Assembly (NCBI RefSeq): GCF_020886695.1
Contig: NZ_AP024485.1
Coordinates: 505,001-569,000 of the forward strand
Length of the DNA: 64,000 nt
DNA from: Pseudodesulfovibrio sediminis
GTDB taxonomy: Bacteria > Desulfobacterota > Desulfovibrionia > Desulfovibrionales > Desulfovibrionaceae
Direction of reading: 5' to 3'
Position numbers and translations under genes: made by a program. Shown one piece after another: positions 17,977 through 27,816 of this stretch (positions within the stretch are counted from its first letter, which is position 1; every line of letters begins with the position of its first letter). The notes beneath the pieces were generated by a model. It did not search any database. It was given only the letters and a program-made list of their open reading frames with translations, and was not told the DNA's origin.

Positions 17977-18407
17977 CCTTAACCATACGCAAGCAGGAGA
18001 TTATAATTCACAAACGACGACTATTGAGGGTCAGATTACCTTAAACTTAACTTGAGCTTAAATAGACACCGACTCAACATAGACAATCTTTTTTTTGAAA
18101 GACAATATTCTATAAATATCATCTAAAAAACAACAACATACAGTAGTCAAATATACAAAAAACAATTTACAAAGCTGTTATCACATAAAACGACTTCAAT
18201 AACACATGCTCAAGCCAATTGTTAGCATGTGTTCTATACAGAATATAAAAATACAACAGAGTGTCTATTACATATATAATTAATCAGCATTAAAAACGCG
18301 TTAGACAAAGATTATAATTGAAAATTATATTGATTTGGATATTGTTAGGTTGACAGTGTTTTTTAGGTATTTGTTTTTTTTTTGAATTTCAACGAGCAGG
18401 TGTGGGG
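17977..18407. other. AT-rich intergenic region between binding protein and chemoreceptor
   Basis: No convincing gene is seen in these 431 bases. The stretch is strongly AT-rich and holds one clear 10-base inverted repeat (18201-18233), plus several T runs just before the chemoreceptor start. Both divergent promoters must lie here, but I cannot place a confident -35/-10 pair. Confidence 0.6.
18201..18233. repeat. Inverted repeat, candidate operator
   Basis: AACACATGCT at 18201-18210 is matched exactly by AGCATGTGTT at 18224-18233, with 13 bases between. No T run follows on either strand, so it is not a terminator. It lies midway between two divergent genes. Confidence 0.6.
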
Positions 18408-20564
18408 ATGCAATTCAAATCGATCAAGACGAAAATTGTGTTTATGTCAGGGTGCTGTCTCATAGCAACAGTGGTTTTCCTTGTTGCTTTGCAGATCTAT
18501 TCACAAGAACAATCAGCCGACTTCGTGACTCAAAAGGTCAATGAACTTATTGAGAACCAAACTCGTAAGGGACTGCTGGCTACCGCTGAACGTGAAGCAA
18601 ATTATCTGAGTGGAAAATTAAACATCAATATTGACACGGCCCGAACTGAAGCTTCTGCCTTCAGGGCTATTGTCAGCAACCCTGATCTGGTTTCTTCTAT
18701 CGATGTTAGAAAGACATTTAATGACATTCTCCTGACAATCTTGAAAGATAATCCCGAATTTTTGGGAACATATAGTGCGTGGGAACCGAATGCCCTTGAT
18801 GGACTTGACGCGCGATATGCAGGAGACAAGGCAAGCGGACATGATGACAGTGGTCGGTTCGTCCCTTACTGGAACAGAGACAAGACCGGCGCTATCGCCC
18901 GCCAAGCGCTGGTGGGATACGAAGATGCCTCATTACACCCCAACGGTGTAACCAAGGGTGGTTGGTATCTGTTCCCTCGTCAAAGAAGAAAAGAAAACAT
19001 TCTCGACCCGTTTCCGTACATAGTACAGGGCAAGCAGGAAATGTTGACAACCATATCTGTGCCCATAATCGTCAACGGCAAATTCCTGGGTATCGGCGGT
19101 ACAGACCTTAGATTGGATTTCATCCAGAGCCTCAGCCAGGATGTTGCCAAAAATTTGTATGATGGTCAGGCTGTTGTTCAGGTTATCAGTAACATGGGTA
19201 TTGTTGTCGCCAACAGTGAAGACACAAACTCAATAGGCAAGCCTTTGAAGGATGTCTTTGATGGTGATTGGCAGGCGGTTGTAAAAAGCACAGAGTCTGG
19301 AACTTCCAACATTCTGATTTCGCCCGAAAATGAATATGTTGAAATTACTGCCCCGATTCATCTTGGCAACACCGGCACTCCCTGGTCAATCTTTATCAGA
19401 GTAAAGCGTGCTCTTGTATTCGAAGAAGCCACTAAGCTGGCTCAGATCATGGCCGAAAACGCACGGGGCAACACGATAATGGGCGTTTCTGCCGGAGCAG
19501 TCATTGCCATCCTCGCTTGTATGGCAATCTGGTTCCTGGCCAATGGAATTATCAAGCCGATCAGAGTTGCTGTCTCCTTCACGGAAAAGATTGCAAGTGG
19601 TGATTTTGTCAACAATAATATTGATGTCAACCAAAAGGACGAAGTCGGTGTCCTGTCCAACACCTTGAAGAGCATGGCCGAAAAGCTCAAGGGCGTTGTC
19701 CTGGAAGTCAAGAACGTCTCTGAAAGTGTCGCCTCAGGCAGCTCCGAATTGTCCTCCTCCTCCATGGATGTATCACAAGGCGCAACCGAGCAGGCCGCTT
19801 CCATTGAGGAAGTAACTTCTTCCATGGAAGAGATGACCGCGAATATCGGTCAGAATGCCCAAAATGCACAGGAAACAGATTCATTGGCAACCAAGGCTGC
19901 TACTGATGCAAAGGTTAGTGGAGAAGCTGTGGAGAAGACGGTTATCTCCATGCGGAGCATTGCCGAAAAGATCTCCATTGTCGAAGAGATCGCCAGACAA
20001 ACCAACCTGCTGGCACTGAATGCTGCCATTGAGGCCGCACGAGCAGGTGAACACGGCAAGGGATTTGCTGTTGTCGCCGCAGAAGTTCGCAAGCTCGCAG
20101 AACGAAGTGGAGAAGCTGCCGCTGAAATCAGTGAATTGTCGAGCAGTAGTGTCGAAGTTGCAGAAAAAGCTGGTGATATGCTGAAGTCTCTTGTTCCTGA
20201 CATCGAGAAGACCGCAGCGCTGGTCCAGGAAATTACTGCAGCCTGTAACGAACAGAACTCCGGCGCAACTCAAATCAACCAGGCTGTCAGCCAGCTTGAT
20301 TCCGTCATCCAGCAAAACGCTTCAGCAGCTGAAGAAATGGCATCCACAAGTGGTGAACTTGCCTCTCAAGGAAAGCACCTGCAACAGGTCATGTCGTTCT
20401 TCCATGTAGACGCCGGCGGTGGATTCAAGTCGTCTTCGGTACAGGTTCAGAGAAAGCCCGTAGCCGCCATTCCTCCCTCTGCCCCCAAGGAAACACCTGC
20501 GAAGGGAATGCAGTTGGAAGGCATGAATGATTCTGACGACAGTGATGAGTTTGAACGCTTCTAA
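18408..20564 (+). CDS. Methyl-accepting chemotaxis protein with extracytoplasmic Cache domain
   Basis: A 718-residue chemoreceptor. Order: first membrane helix (about 10-32), a large periplasmic double-Cache sensor (about 35-340) with the SAWEPN and YWNRDKTG segments common in Cache proteins, a second membrane helix (about 360-380), HAMP (about 380-435), and the signalling coiled coil. The hairpin tip [20 protein letters not shown] is near 525-545. The C-terminus ends EFERF, a possible CheR/CheB tethering pentapeptide. I prefer ATG 18408, because GCAGG lies seven bases upstream and the in-frame GTG at 18402 abuts it. The ligand is unknown. Confidence 0.93.
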   Translation: MQFKSIKTKIVFMSGCCLIATVVFLVALQIYSQEQSADFVTQKVNELIENQTRKGLLATAEREANYLSGKLNINIDTARTEASAFRAIVSNPDLVSSIDVRKTFNDILLTILKDNPEFLGTYSAWEPNALDGLDARYAGDKASGHDDSGRFVPYWNRDKTGAIARQALVGYEDASLHPNGVTKGGWYLFPRQRRKENILDPFPYIVQGKQEMLTTISVPIIVNGKFLGIGGTDLRLDFIQSLSQDVAKNLYDGQAVVQVISNMGIVVANSEDTNSIGKPLKDVFDGDWQAVVKSTESGTSNILISPENEYVEITAPIHLGNTGTPWSIFIRVKRALVFEEATKLAQIMAENARGNTIMGVSAGAVIAILACMAIWFLANGIIKPIRVAVSFTEKIASGDFVNNNIDVNQKDEVGVLSNTLKSMAEKLKGVVLEVKNVSESVASGSSELSSSSMDVSQGATEQAASIEEVTSSMEEMTANIGQNAQNAQETDSLATKAATDAKVSGEAVEKTVISMRSIAEKISIVEEIARQTNLLALNAAIEAARAGEHGKGFAVVAAEVRKLAERSGEAAAEISELSSSSVEVAEKAGDMLKSLVPDIEKTAALVQEITAACNEQNSGATQINQAVSQLDSVIQQNASAAEEMASTSGELASQGKHLQQVMSFFHVDAGGGFKSSSVQVQRKPVAAIPPSAPKETPAKGMQLEGMNDSDDSDEFERF

Positions 20565-20587
20565 CCTGTCATAGTTATACTCAAAAA

Positions 20588-20619
20588 CATGGCGAGGCTT
20601 TAGGGCCTCGCCTTTTTTA
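20588..20619 (+). terminator. Terminator of chemoreceptor gene
   Basis: GGCGAGGC at 20591-20598 pairs with GCCTCGCC at 20605-20612, followed by TTTTTT. Confidence 0.9.
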
Positions 20620-20726
20620 TTGAGCCTCTGCCTCAGGTAAAATAACGCTGCGCTTCATAACGCAACAGAATCACAGAGCTGCCTTTATTTATTGGACAAC
20701 GTTCATTCAAAGGCCTATCCAAAACC

Positions 20727-21065
20727 ATGTCCATGTTACCGTTCACACATTCCGTTGTAGAACTTATCCGATCCATCCTAAGGGGGACGGTATCGACCTA
20801 TGGCAGTATTGCTGCCATGGCCGGGAGTAGTGCAGCGCGACAGGTAGTCAGAATCCTGCATATATACAGCAAAAAGGAAAGCCTTCCCTGGCACCGTGTG
20901 ATCAACAAGAAAGGAGAAATCTCTTTGAGCGCTTTTCAAGGATATGAAGAGCAAAAAGCATTATTGGAAAGCGAAGGTATTATCTTTGATCACAACGATA
21001 AAATTGATCTCCAACGCTTTCAATGGAAGCCGGACATAACGAATTGTAAGCCCCCCACCCTTTAA
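20727..21065 (+). CDS. Alkyltransferase-like (ATL) DNA damage-recognition protein
   Basis: The 112-residue protein matches the DNA-binding domain of O6-alkylguanine-DNA alkyltransferases (GTVSTYGSIAAMAG and AARQVVRIL), but the active-site PCHR is replaced by PWHRVI with Trp55. By family knowledge, such ATL proteins bind O6-alkylguanine without removing the alkyl group and hand the lesion to nucleotide excision repair. Length and lack of the N-terminal MGMT domain agree with E. coli YbaZ. It ends 13 bases before an EamA permease, probably with no functional link. Confidence 0.88.
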   Translation: MSMLPFTHSVVELIRSILRGTVSTYGSIAAMAGSSAARQVVRILHIYSKKESLPWHRVINKKGEISLSAFQGYEEQKALLESEGIIFDHNDKIDLQRFQWKPDITNCKPPTL

Positions 21066-21078
21066 CCATGACCTCACC

Positions 21079-21963
21079 ATGAACAAGAGACCCCTCGGAT
21101 TATTCTTTGCCCTGCTCGCTGTAATCATTTGGTCCGGCAATTTTGTCATCGCCAGCGGGATAGTTGACTCAATTCCACCCATAACGCTGGCAACGCTCAG
21201 ATGGATAACGGCCGCTGTGGTCTTCCTGCCCTTTTCCATCAAGTCGATGTTAAGAGAAAGGAAAGCGTTGCGCGAGCACTGGTTCTCTCTGCTGGTTGCA
21301 GCCATAACAGGTGTGACCATGTTCAATACTCTGGTGTATGTGAGCGCACAGACAACAGACACCGTCAACATGGCACTGTTCGCCTCCACGACTCCGGTCT
21401 TTGTGGTTATTCTGGCAAGAATTTTTCTCGGCGAAACAATCACACTGTTTCGCTCCATCGGCCTGCTCATAGCCATAAGCGGCATGCTGACAATCGCCAC
21501 ACGAGGCCACCTGGACGTCCTGTTGAATCTTACATTTCGGATTGGAGACATCTGGATGCTCCTGGCCGGTTTCCTTTGGGCCGTGTACTCCATTCTGGTC
21601 AAGAAAAAGCCCAAGACTATCAGCCAGTATTCCTATCTTGGAACCGTATTTCTGGTTGGGGCCATACCACTCATACCAGCTGCAATCATCGAGCAGCCGT
21701 TCTATCCGGCATGGTCTTTAACGCCGGCGATAATTGGCGCGACCCTGTATATAGGTATCGGCGCGTCTCTGGTGGCCTTTTTCTTGTGGAATTATGCTGT
21801 CATGTATATTGGCCCCGGAACGTCATCGTTATTTCAATATTTTCTCCCTGTATTCAGCGGCATAGGATCCTACTTTCTTCTTGGACAACCCGTTACCGTT
21901 GCACATGGAGTGGGTTTCGTACTGATCTTCATGGGGGTTGTCATGGCAACTCGCCCCCGTTAA
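21079..21963 (+). CDS. EamA/DMT-family transporter
   Basis: A 294-residue inner-membrane protein with about ten hydrophobic helices arranged as two EamA repeats (about 10-140 and 150-290). The first repeat has IWSGNFVIASGI and ATLRWITAAVVFLP, and the second AGFLWAVYSILVKK and GIGASLVAFFLWNYAV. Family members export amino acids, metabolites or drugs, and substrate cannot be told from sequence. It lies directly downstream of the ATL gene and may share its transcript. Confidence 0.88.
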   Translation: MNKRPLGLFFALLAVIIWSGNFVIASGIVDSIPPITLATLRWITAAVVFLPFSIKSMLRERKALREHWFSLLVAAITGVTMFNTLVYVSAQTTDTVNMALFASTTPVFVVILARIFLGETITLFRSIGLLIAISGMLTIATRGHLDVLLNLTFRIGDIWMLLAGFLWAVYSILVKKKPKTISQYSYLGTVFLVGAIPLIPAAIIEQPFYPAWSLTPAIIGATLYIGIGASLVAFFLWNYAVMYIGPGTSSLFQYFLPVFSGIGSYFLLGQPVTVAHGVGFVLIFMGVVMATRPR

Positions 21964-22024
21964 CATGACGTATGATTTGATAAACTAGTTGCAAACAAAA
22001 TCCATTTTACAATAGGCTCTCCTC

Positions 22025-22477
22025 ATGAAACATTTCATTCTCATATTCATAGTGTGTACAGTTTCCCTTACTGGTCTTTTCGCCTGTAGCAGCAAAGCCC
22101 CTGACCTCGGTTACAAGGATGGCGTATTTGCAGCCTGCATGGAGAAAAATGATGATTGTATTTCCTCGCAATCACCCAATGAGGAATTCAGGATCGAACC
22201 ATTTGCTGCGCAAGGCGAAACCGATATCGTCATGGTCGATCTGACCAGATCCATCGAATCCATCTTTGGGAGCAAAGTGATCGCTGTTGAAGGCAATTAC
22301 CTGAGAGCGGAATTTCGGAGCACTATCATGCGCACCATGGATGATGCCGAATTCTATTATGACAAGGACGCCCACGTCATTCAAATCCACGCCATGTCGC
22401 GTGGTGATCTTTTCGATTTTGAGGGTAATCGTGAACGCCTGGAAGAATTGCGTCAGATCTTTTCGCAAATGCACTAA
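22025..22477 (+). CDS. DUF1499 family lipoprotein
   Basis: The N-terminal signal ends in a lipobox with Cys21 (TGLFAC), so it is probably a lipid-anchored envelope protein of 150 residues. The mature part has the DUF1499 pattern: a Cys-containing start (CMEKNDDCISS), then IMVDLTRSIES..., VEGNYLRAEFRS, DDAEFYYD and the SRGDLFDFEGNRERLEEL ending. The function of DUF1499 is unknown. The short gap to the EamA gene (61 bases) may carry its own promoter. A strong terminator follows. Confidence 0.82.
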   Translation: MKHFILIFIVCTVSLTGLFACSSKAPDLGYKDGVFAACMEKNDDCISSQSPNEEFRIEPFAAQGETDIVMVDLTRSIESIFGSKVIAVEGNYLRAEFRSTIMRTMDDAEFYYDKDAHVIQIHAMSRGDLFDFEGNRERLEELRQIFSQMH

Positions 22478-22541
22478 CGGAAAGTACTCTATACTCAGGG
22501 AGCAATAGGCTGCACACTTGCTTCAGAGATACCCCATAGTC

Positions 22542-22577
22542 AAAAAAAAGACCGCATTCTTTGCGGTCTTTTTTTTT
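22542..22577. terminator. Bidirectional terminator between DUF1499 gene and ferredoxin
   Basis: GACCGCA at 22550-22556 pairs with TGCGGTC at 22562-22568. The stem is flanked by eight A on one side and nine T on the other, so it works for both convergent genes. Confidence 0.92.
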
Positions 22578-22592
22578 AAAAGCCAAATCAAT

Positions 22593-22793
<201 letters not shown>

Positions 22794-22931
22794 TTATCTA
22801 TATGTCGAAAAAACCAACAGTTACTTTTTTTATAGCCCGCTTAACAATTTAGTAGCAACACTTTTTATTCATATCACTCTTTGACACCATTACATATTGG
22901 CAGACACACGATAAAGCTGTAAAAAATCATT

Positions 22932-23657
22932 ATGTTTGATACAATTAGCATCATCTCCATTGTTCTTCTCGCCGCATTCATCCAGGGTCTGACAGGTTTT
23001 GGGTTCGGCCTGATAGCGTTACCTCTTCTTGGTTTTTTCATAGATATAAAGACAAATGTCCCACTGATCGTCTTATTGGCCGTTTTCATCAGCATGACCC
23101 TCAGTTGGCAACTCCGTAGCCATATCCATGCAAAAACAATCGGCATACTCATGGCTGCCACCATTCCGGGAATTGTACTGGGAGTGTATGTTCTCAAACT
23201 ACTTTCAGCTTCGACACTTTCTATAGGACTCGGCGTAATAATGGTGCTCTTCACAATCTACCAATTGCTCCTAAAACCAAAGACCAGAGAGCTAGGCCAT
23301 ACAGTGGCCTGTATTGCAGGATTTTCTTCAGGCGTTTTGGGTGGAAGCATCGGCGCTGGAGGTCCTCCCGTCATCATTTATTCGACCATTCAACCGTGGT
23401 CAAAAGACCGGTCAAAGGCCACCCTGGCAGCCTATTTTACCATCTCGGCCTGGGCTATCGTTGCTACACATGCATACACGGGCTTAATTACCAAAACAGT
23501 TCTGTACCATTTCATGACAACCTTTCCAGCACTAATCGGAGGCACACTGCTGGGTACCTTTGCCTATACACGCATCTCAGACCATGGATATCGAAATATT
23601 GCCTTGATACTCGTCCTTATTCTTGGAGGCATACTGATATACAGGAACATCCAATAA
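22932..23657 (+). CDS. TSUP (TauE/SafE) family sulfite/organosulfonate exporter-like permease
   Basis: A 241-residue inner-membrane protein with about eight hydrophobic helices in two repeats. The repeat signatures are visible: GLTGFGFGLIALPLLGFF near the N-terminus and SSGVLGGSIGAGGPPVIIY in the second half. Family members move sulfite, sulfoacetate or related anions. In a sulfate reducer a sulfur oxyanion is a reasonable guess, but the substrate is not shown by the sequence. Confidence 0.87.
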   Translation: MFDTISIISIVLLAAFIQGLTGFGFGLIALPLLGFFIDIKTNVPLIVLLAVFISMTLSWQLRSHIHAKTIGILMAATIPGIVLGVYVLKLLSASTLSIGLGVIMVLFTIYQLLLKPKTRELGHTVACIAGFSSGVLGGSIGAGGPPVIIYSTIQPWSKDRSKATLAAYFTISAWAIVATHAYTGLITKTVLYHFMTTFPALIGGTLLGTFAYTRISDHGYRNIALILVLILGGILIYRNIQ

Positions 23658-23838
23658 TACGTAAATACTCCACCTGTTCTTCAGACAACTTCAGCTCTCA
23701 ACTGTTTAACTTACGGTAATACATTTACATTTCTTGTATTTTTTATTCACGTATACTATCATTCGAAAAAAACAGATTCAGTGATATTGTATCCCTCTGA
23801 CTCGGCGTAACGAGAATCATCAACCAGAAGAAATCCAT

Positions 23839-26061
23839 ATGCTTGCCTTCATAAAAAATGCTTTCAAAAAAGATCAGCTCATCCTTTTGGCATCCGGCCT
23901 TGCTGCCACTTTTTTCATAGCGCTGATCTATAACCAACACCCCCACTTTCTTCAGTTACTCAACCTCAAAATTTATGATCAATATTTAAAAGAATATCAC
24001 CAACCTGTAGCAACCCATGTTCCTGTTATTATAGACATTGATGAGAAGAGTCTGGCAGAAATAGGACAATGGCCTTGGCCCCGCTATCAAGTAGCCAAAC
24101 TCATGAAATACAGCCAGGCGTATGGGGCTGTTTCCGTTGCTTCTGATATCATTTTTTCCGAACCAGACAGGACATCTCCGATCACGGTTCAGGATTCTTT
24201 TAAAAAAGAATTAGGGCTCGACTTCAAATACTCAGGGCTTCCGGCAGCCTATCAGGACAATGACGTTTTACTTGGGGCCAATCTCAAAACCGGACCATTT
24301 GTACTCGGAATGAACTTTATACCCACGATTACAAGTGATTCCGTAAGGGCATTGAATCGTGGCTGTTTCGTGAAACCAGCCAAAATCGCAGTGCATTCTA
24401 CCAAAGATGCCATATCCATGTATGACGCTCTACCAACGGCCGAAGCGGCAATCTGCCCTTTGCCCGTACTCGCAAAATCCGTCAAACACACTGGCTTCAT
24501 TACAACATTTCCAGACCCTGACTCAGTCTACCGGAGAGTCCCCCTTCTCTATGTCTGGCACAGAAAACTCTACCCCAGTCTTGCCATGGCAGCTCTGATG
24601 CAAGCCACGGGCGTCGAGAATATTACTATCAGAATGCGGTCACAAGGAGTCGAATCCATTCGGTTCAACAAAACCATCATCCCTACGGACAAGAATGGTC
24701 GTATCCTCATCAACTACCGTGGCCCGACCGGAAAATTCGAATACTTCAGCGCCTCTGACATCCTGAAAAAAAGGCTGCCCATGGGGGCACTGCAAGGCAA
24801 GATAGCGTTTATCGGGACATCGGCCTCCGGCCTCAAGGATATGCGTGCCACTCCACTTGATCCGAGTTATCCTGGCGTGGAAGTCCACGCAACACTCATT
24901 GACAACATCCTTTCGCGCCAATTTCTGGTGCTCCCTGACTGGGCTACCGGCATGGAGTTTATGGGGTTGATACTAGCCGGAATCACAACAACGCTTCTTC
25001 TCATGTGGGCCAGAGCAACATGGATGATCGTCCCCTTGGTTGGCATGGCATTCGCCATGTTTGCCGGGTCGGCATATCTCTACAAGGAACAGGGGTACTT
25101 TATCTCCCCCCTCTACTCCTATCTCACCCTGGCAGTGAACTTCACGCTGCTGACACTGATTAAATTCTGGCGCGAGGAAAATGCCAAGAAATTCATTCAT
25201 GGCGCATTCGCTCATTACCTTGCCCCCTCAGTTATCGGTCAAATCATGGATGACCCGGATTCACTGACATTGGAAGGTCAGGAAAAAGATATCACGATCC
25301 AATTCTCGGATGTCCGCAGCTTCACTTCGTTGTCCGAGAAGTTGTCTCCAACGCAGGTCACCAACCTCCTTCACGATTACCTGACCCCTATGACGCGAAT
25401 CATCACGAACCATGACGGCACCCTGGATAAATTCATCGGCGATGCGGTCATGGCCTTCTGGAACGCGCCGCTCGATGTTGAAAATCATCAGGAATGTGCC
25501 TTGAATGCCGCCCTCGCCCAGCAGATAAAGCTTGAAGAGCTGAATGAACTATTTCTTCATAAGTACGGATTTACTATTGCAGTGGGTATCGGCATTCATT
25601 CAGGCCCGGTCAGGGTAGGCAACATGGGATCAGCGGACCTGTTCGACTACACCCTCATCGGTGACAATGTGAACCTTGCCTCAAGGTTGGAAGGTTTGAC
25701 AAAATATTACGGTCAGAAACTGATAGTCAGTCAGACAATCAAAGACGCGTGCGGAGACAACTACTATTTTCGTATTTTGGATAATGTGCGCGTTAAGGGA
25801 AAGAAACTCCCTGTGACGATCTATACCGCCTACCCTCTGGAACAAGCCAAAAGCCGCATGGAAGAATTGGAATTATATGAAAAAGCGCATGCAGCATATC
25901 TCAACCAGAACTTCAATGAAGCCAAAGCTCTCTTTGTCGAGTTACAGCAAAAAAATGTCGAGCCCTTACTATACGATCTGTACATTGAACGTTGTGAGCT
26001 ACTTATACAGAATCCGCCAGACAATGACTGGGACGGTGTTTTTGTCCACAAAACCAAATAA
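23839..26061 (+). CDS. CHASE2-domain adenylate cyclase, class III
   Basis: A 740-residue membrane-bound cyclase. Order: N-terminal helix (about 17-37), extracytoplasmic CHASE2 sensor (about 40-335), three closely spaced helices (about 370-440), class III catalytic domain (about 475-670), and a short TPR-like tail. Both metal-binding Asp residues are present (FSDVRSFT and KFIGDAVMAFW), with Lys of DKFIGD and Asp of TLIGDNVNLASRLEG fitting ATP rather than GTP. No CRP-type regulator is adjacent. The signal sensed is unknown. Confidence 0.92.
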   Translation: MLAFIKNAFKKDQLILLASGLAATFFIALIYNQHPHFLQLLNLKIYDQYLKEYHQPVATHVPVIIDIDEKSLAEIGQWPWPRYQVAKLMKYSQAYGAVSVASDIIFSEPDRTSPITVQDSFKKELGLDFKYSGLPAAYQDNDVLLGANLKTGPFVLGMNFIPTITSDSVRALNRGCFVKPAKIAVHSTKDAISMYDALPTAEAAICPLPVLAKSVKHTGFITTFPDPDSVYRRVPLLYVWHRKLYPSLAMAALMQATGVENITIRMRSQGVESIRFNKTIIPTDKNGRILINYRGPTGKFEYFSASDILKKRLPMGALQGKIAFIGTSASGLKDMRATPLDPSYPGVEVHATLIDNILSRQFLVLPDWATGMEFMGLILAGITTTLLLMWARATWMIVPLVGMAFAMFAGSAYLYKEQGYFISPLYSYLTLAVNFTLLTLIKFWREENAKKFIHGAFAHYLAPSVIGQIMDDPDSLTLEGQEKDITIQFSDVRSFTSLSEKLSPTQVTNLLHDYLTPMTRIITNHDGTLDKFIGDAVMAFWNAPLDVENHQECALNAALAQQIKLEELNELFLHKYGFTIAVGIGIHSGPVRVGNMGSADLFDYTLIGDNVNLASRLEGLTKYYGQKLIVSQTIKDACGDNYYFRILDNVRVKGKKLPVTIYTAYPLEQAKSRMEELELYEKAHAAYLNQNFNEAKALFVELQQKNVEPLLYDLYIERCELLIQNPPDNDWDGVFVHKTK

Positions 26062-26393
26062 CGATAAATTGAAAGACAGATATAACAATCTGAAAACCAT
26101 TCCAAACAACATATAATTCTTTGACTCAAGTAAAGAAGAATAGACGCACAGACTTCCTTGCCTCTTTGAAGCATGCAAGAGATTAATTGGTGCCAGTTCT
26201 ATATATCCGCAGTGAGTTAAGGCTTTTCTAAACTTTGTTTAGTAAACAACAGTTTCGTAAATTAAAACGACTGTTTCAGCTTAACCAACTGTAATTACTA
26301 GTCATACGTAAGCCCAAAAGATTTGCAAGAAGTGTGAAGAAGGGCTATTAAAATCAGCTTCAAACTGCACCTATAAATAGAGATTATATCACC
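26062..26393. other. Intergenic region upstream of acetyl-CoA carboxylase genes
   Basis: These 332 bases carry no convincing gene. They are AT-rich and contain the overlapping palindromes at 26228-26249, about 145 bases before the biotin carboxylase start. The long leader suggests regulated expression of the two carboxylase genes. Confidence 0.6.
26228..26249. promoter_or_regulatory. Two overlapping palindromes, candidate operator for acc genes
   Basis: CTAAAC-TTT-GTTTAG (26228-26242) and TTGTTTA-G-TAAACAA (26235-26249) are each perfect inverted repeats and share the central GTTTAG. Alternating TAAAC/GTTTA half-sites suggest a dimeric repressor that can bind in two registers. The regulator is not identified. 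Confidence 0.5.
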
Positions 26394-27812
26394 GTGAGCA
26401 TTAACGGAAACAAAGTTCTTATTGCAAACAGGGGCGAAATCGCCATCCGAATCATGGAGGCCTGCTCAGACCTTGGTCTGCCGTTCGTTGCCCTGTATAC
26501 TGATGAAGATGCCCAGTCCGGGCATATTGATGTCGCCAAACGACTTGGTGGCGCCAAGTCCCTCTATAAAATTCACAACTATCTGGACGCAGGAGATATC
26601 CTGTCCGTGGCTGATGAATCAGAAGCCACCGCCATTCATCCGGGATACGGATTCTTTTCTGAAAACTATCGTTTTGCCCGGCGGGTGACAGAAAGAGACA
26701 GGGCCATGACCTTCATCGGCCCTTCCTGGGAGGTCATTCGCGATCTGGGTGACAAGATCAATACCAAACGACTCGCCAGAAGCCTCGGCGTTCCTACCGT
26801 CCCCGGCTCCGACAGAGCTATCTATGATGAATTGGAAGCTGAAGCCATTGCCCAGTCCCTCTTCGATTTCCAGGTCAAAATGGGGATCAATCGCCCCGTC
26901 GTTCTGGTCAAAGCCTCAGCTGGCGGCGGCGGCATGGGAATTGACGAGTGCGAAGACATGGCCCGCTTCCGGCAGACCTATCGCCGCATTCGCAATTACT
27001 CCCTGCGTACCTTCAATGATGAAGGCGTTCTCATCGAACAGCGAGTCTTCAATTTCAACCATCTGGAAGTTCAGATCGCATCCGACCGCACCGGCATTAA
27101 CCCCGTGCATTTCGGTACCCGCAACTGTTCGGTTCAGAGCCCCGGCCTGCAAAAGCGTATCGAAGTGGCTCCCGGCTTCTGGCCTCAGGATCTCCAATAC
27201 ACTTTTGACGCCCAGAAATTGATGGACGACATTACCGGCTACTCTCTCTCTATCGCTCGTGAGATCAAATACGACAACGTTGGAACATGGGAGTGGATCG
27301 TCACTCCGAACGGCGAACCATTCCTCATGGAAGTCAATACTCGCATCCAAGTGGAAAATGGCGTGTCGGCCCGCATAGCCACGACCAAGGGCAACAGGGA
27401 CGTCAATCTGATCCGCGAACAGATTCGTATCGGTCTGGGTGAAGACCTGGGCTACACTCAGGACAACGTAACCTTTGACGGTGTCGGTATCGAGTACAGA
27501 CTCATTGCCGAAGATACCGAATCCGGTTTTACTCCGTGGGTAGGCAAGATCGAAGAACTCAAGTGGAAACAGCGTGACTGGATCTCCATGCATACGCATG
27601 TTCCCACAACACGAACCTATCAGATTCCCACTGAATACGATCCCAACCTGGCCCTGGCAATCATCTGGGGCAAAGATTTGAAGGAAGCCAAAGAACGCGG
27701 CCTCGAGTTTTTGAAGGATCTCAAACTCAACGGTTCCGATTCGAGCGGTGCGGGCATGAAATCAAACATCCCATTCCTCATCGAGAAAACCGAAAACCTG
27801 CTGCAATTCTAA
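26394..27812 (+). CDS. accC: Acetyl-CoA carboxylase biotin carboxylase subunit
   Basis: It carboxylates the biotin of the carrier protein with ATP and bicarbonate, the first half of malonyl-CoA synthesis. The 472-residue protein starts with GTG directly at VLIANRGEIAIRIMEA. It has the ATP-grasp glycine loop KASAGGGGMGI and the catalytic EVNTRIQVENG segment. No biotin-attachment motif is present, so the carrier protein is encoded elsewhere. It ends four bases before the carboxyltransferase gene. The sequence is somewhat divergent from E. coli AccC, and a related acyl- or pyruvate-carboxylase role is an alternative. Confidence 0.85.
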   Translation: MSINGNKVLIANRGEIAIRIMEACSDLGLPFVALYTDEDAQSGHIDVAKRLGGAKSLYKIHNYLDAGDILSVADESEATAIHPGYGFFSENYRFARRVTERDRAMTFIGPSWEVIRDLGDKINTKRLARSLGVPTVPGSDRAIYDELEAEAIAQSLFDFQVKMGINRPVVLVKASAGGGGMGIDECEDMARFRQTYRRIRNYSLRTFNDEGVLIEQRVFNFNHLEVQIASDRTGINPVHFGTRNCSVQSPGLQKRIEVAPGFWPQDLQYTFDAQKLMDDITGYSLSIAREIKYDNVGTWEWIVTPNGEPFLMEVNTRIQVENGVSARIATTKGNRDVNLIREQIRIGLGEDLGYTQDNVTFDGVGIEYRLIAEDTESGFTPWVGKIEELKWKQRDWISMHTHVPTTRTYQIPTEYDPNLALAIIWGKDLKEAKERGLEFLKDLKLNGSDSSGAGMKSNIPFLIEKTENLLQF

Positions 27813-27816
27813 TATT

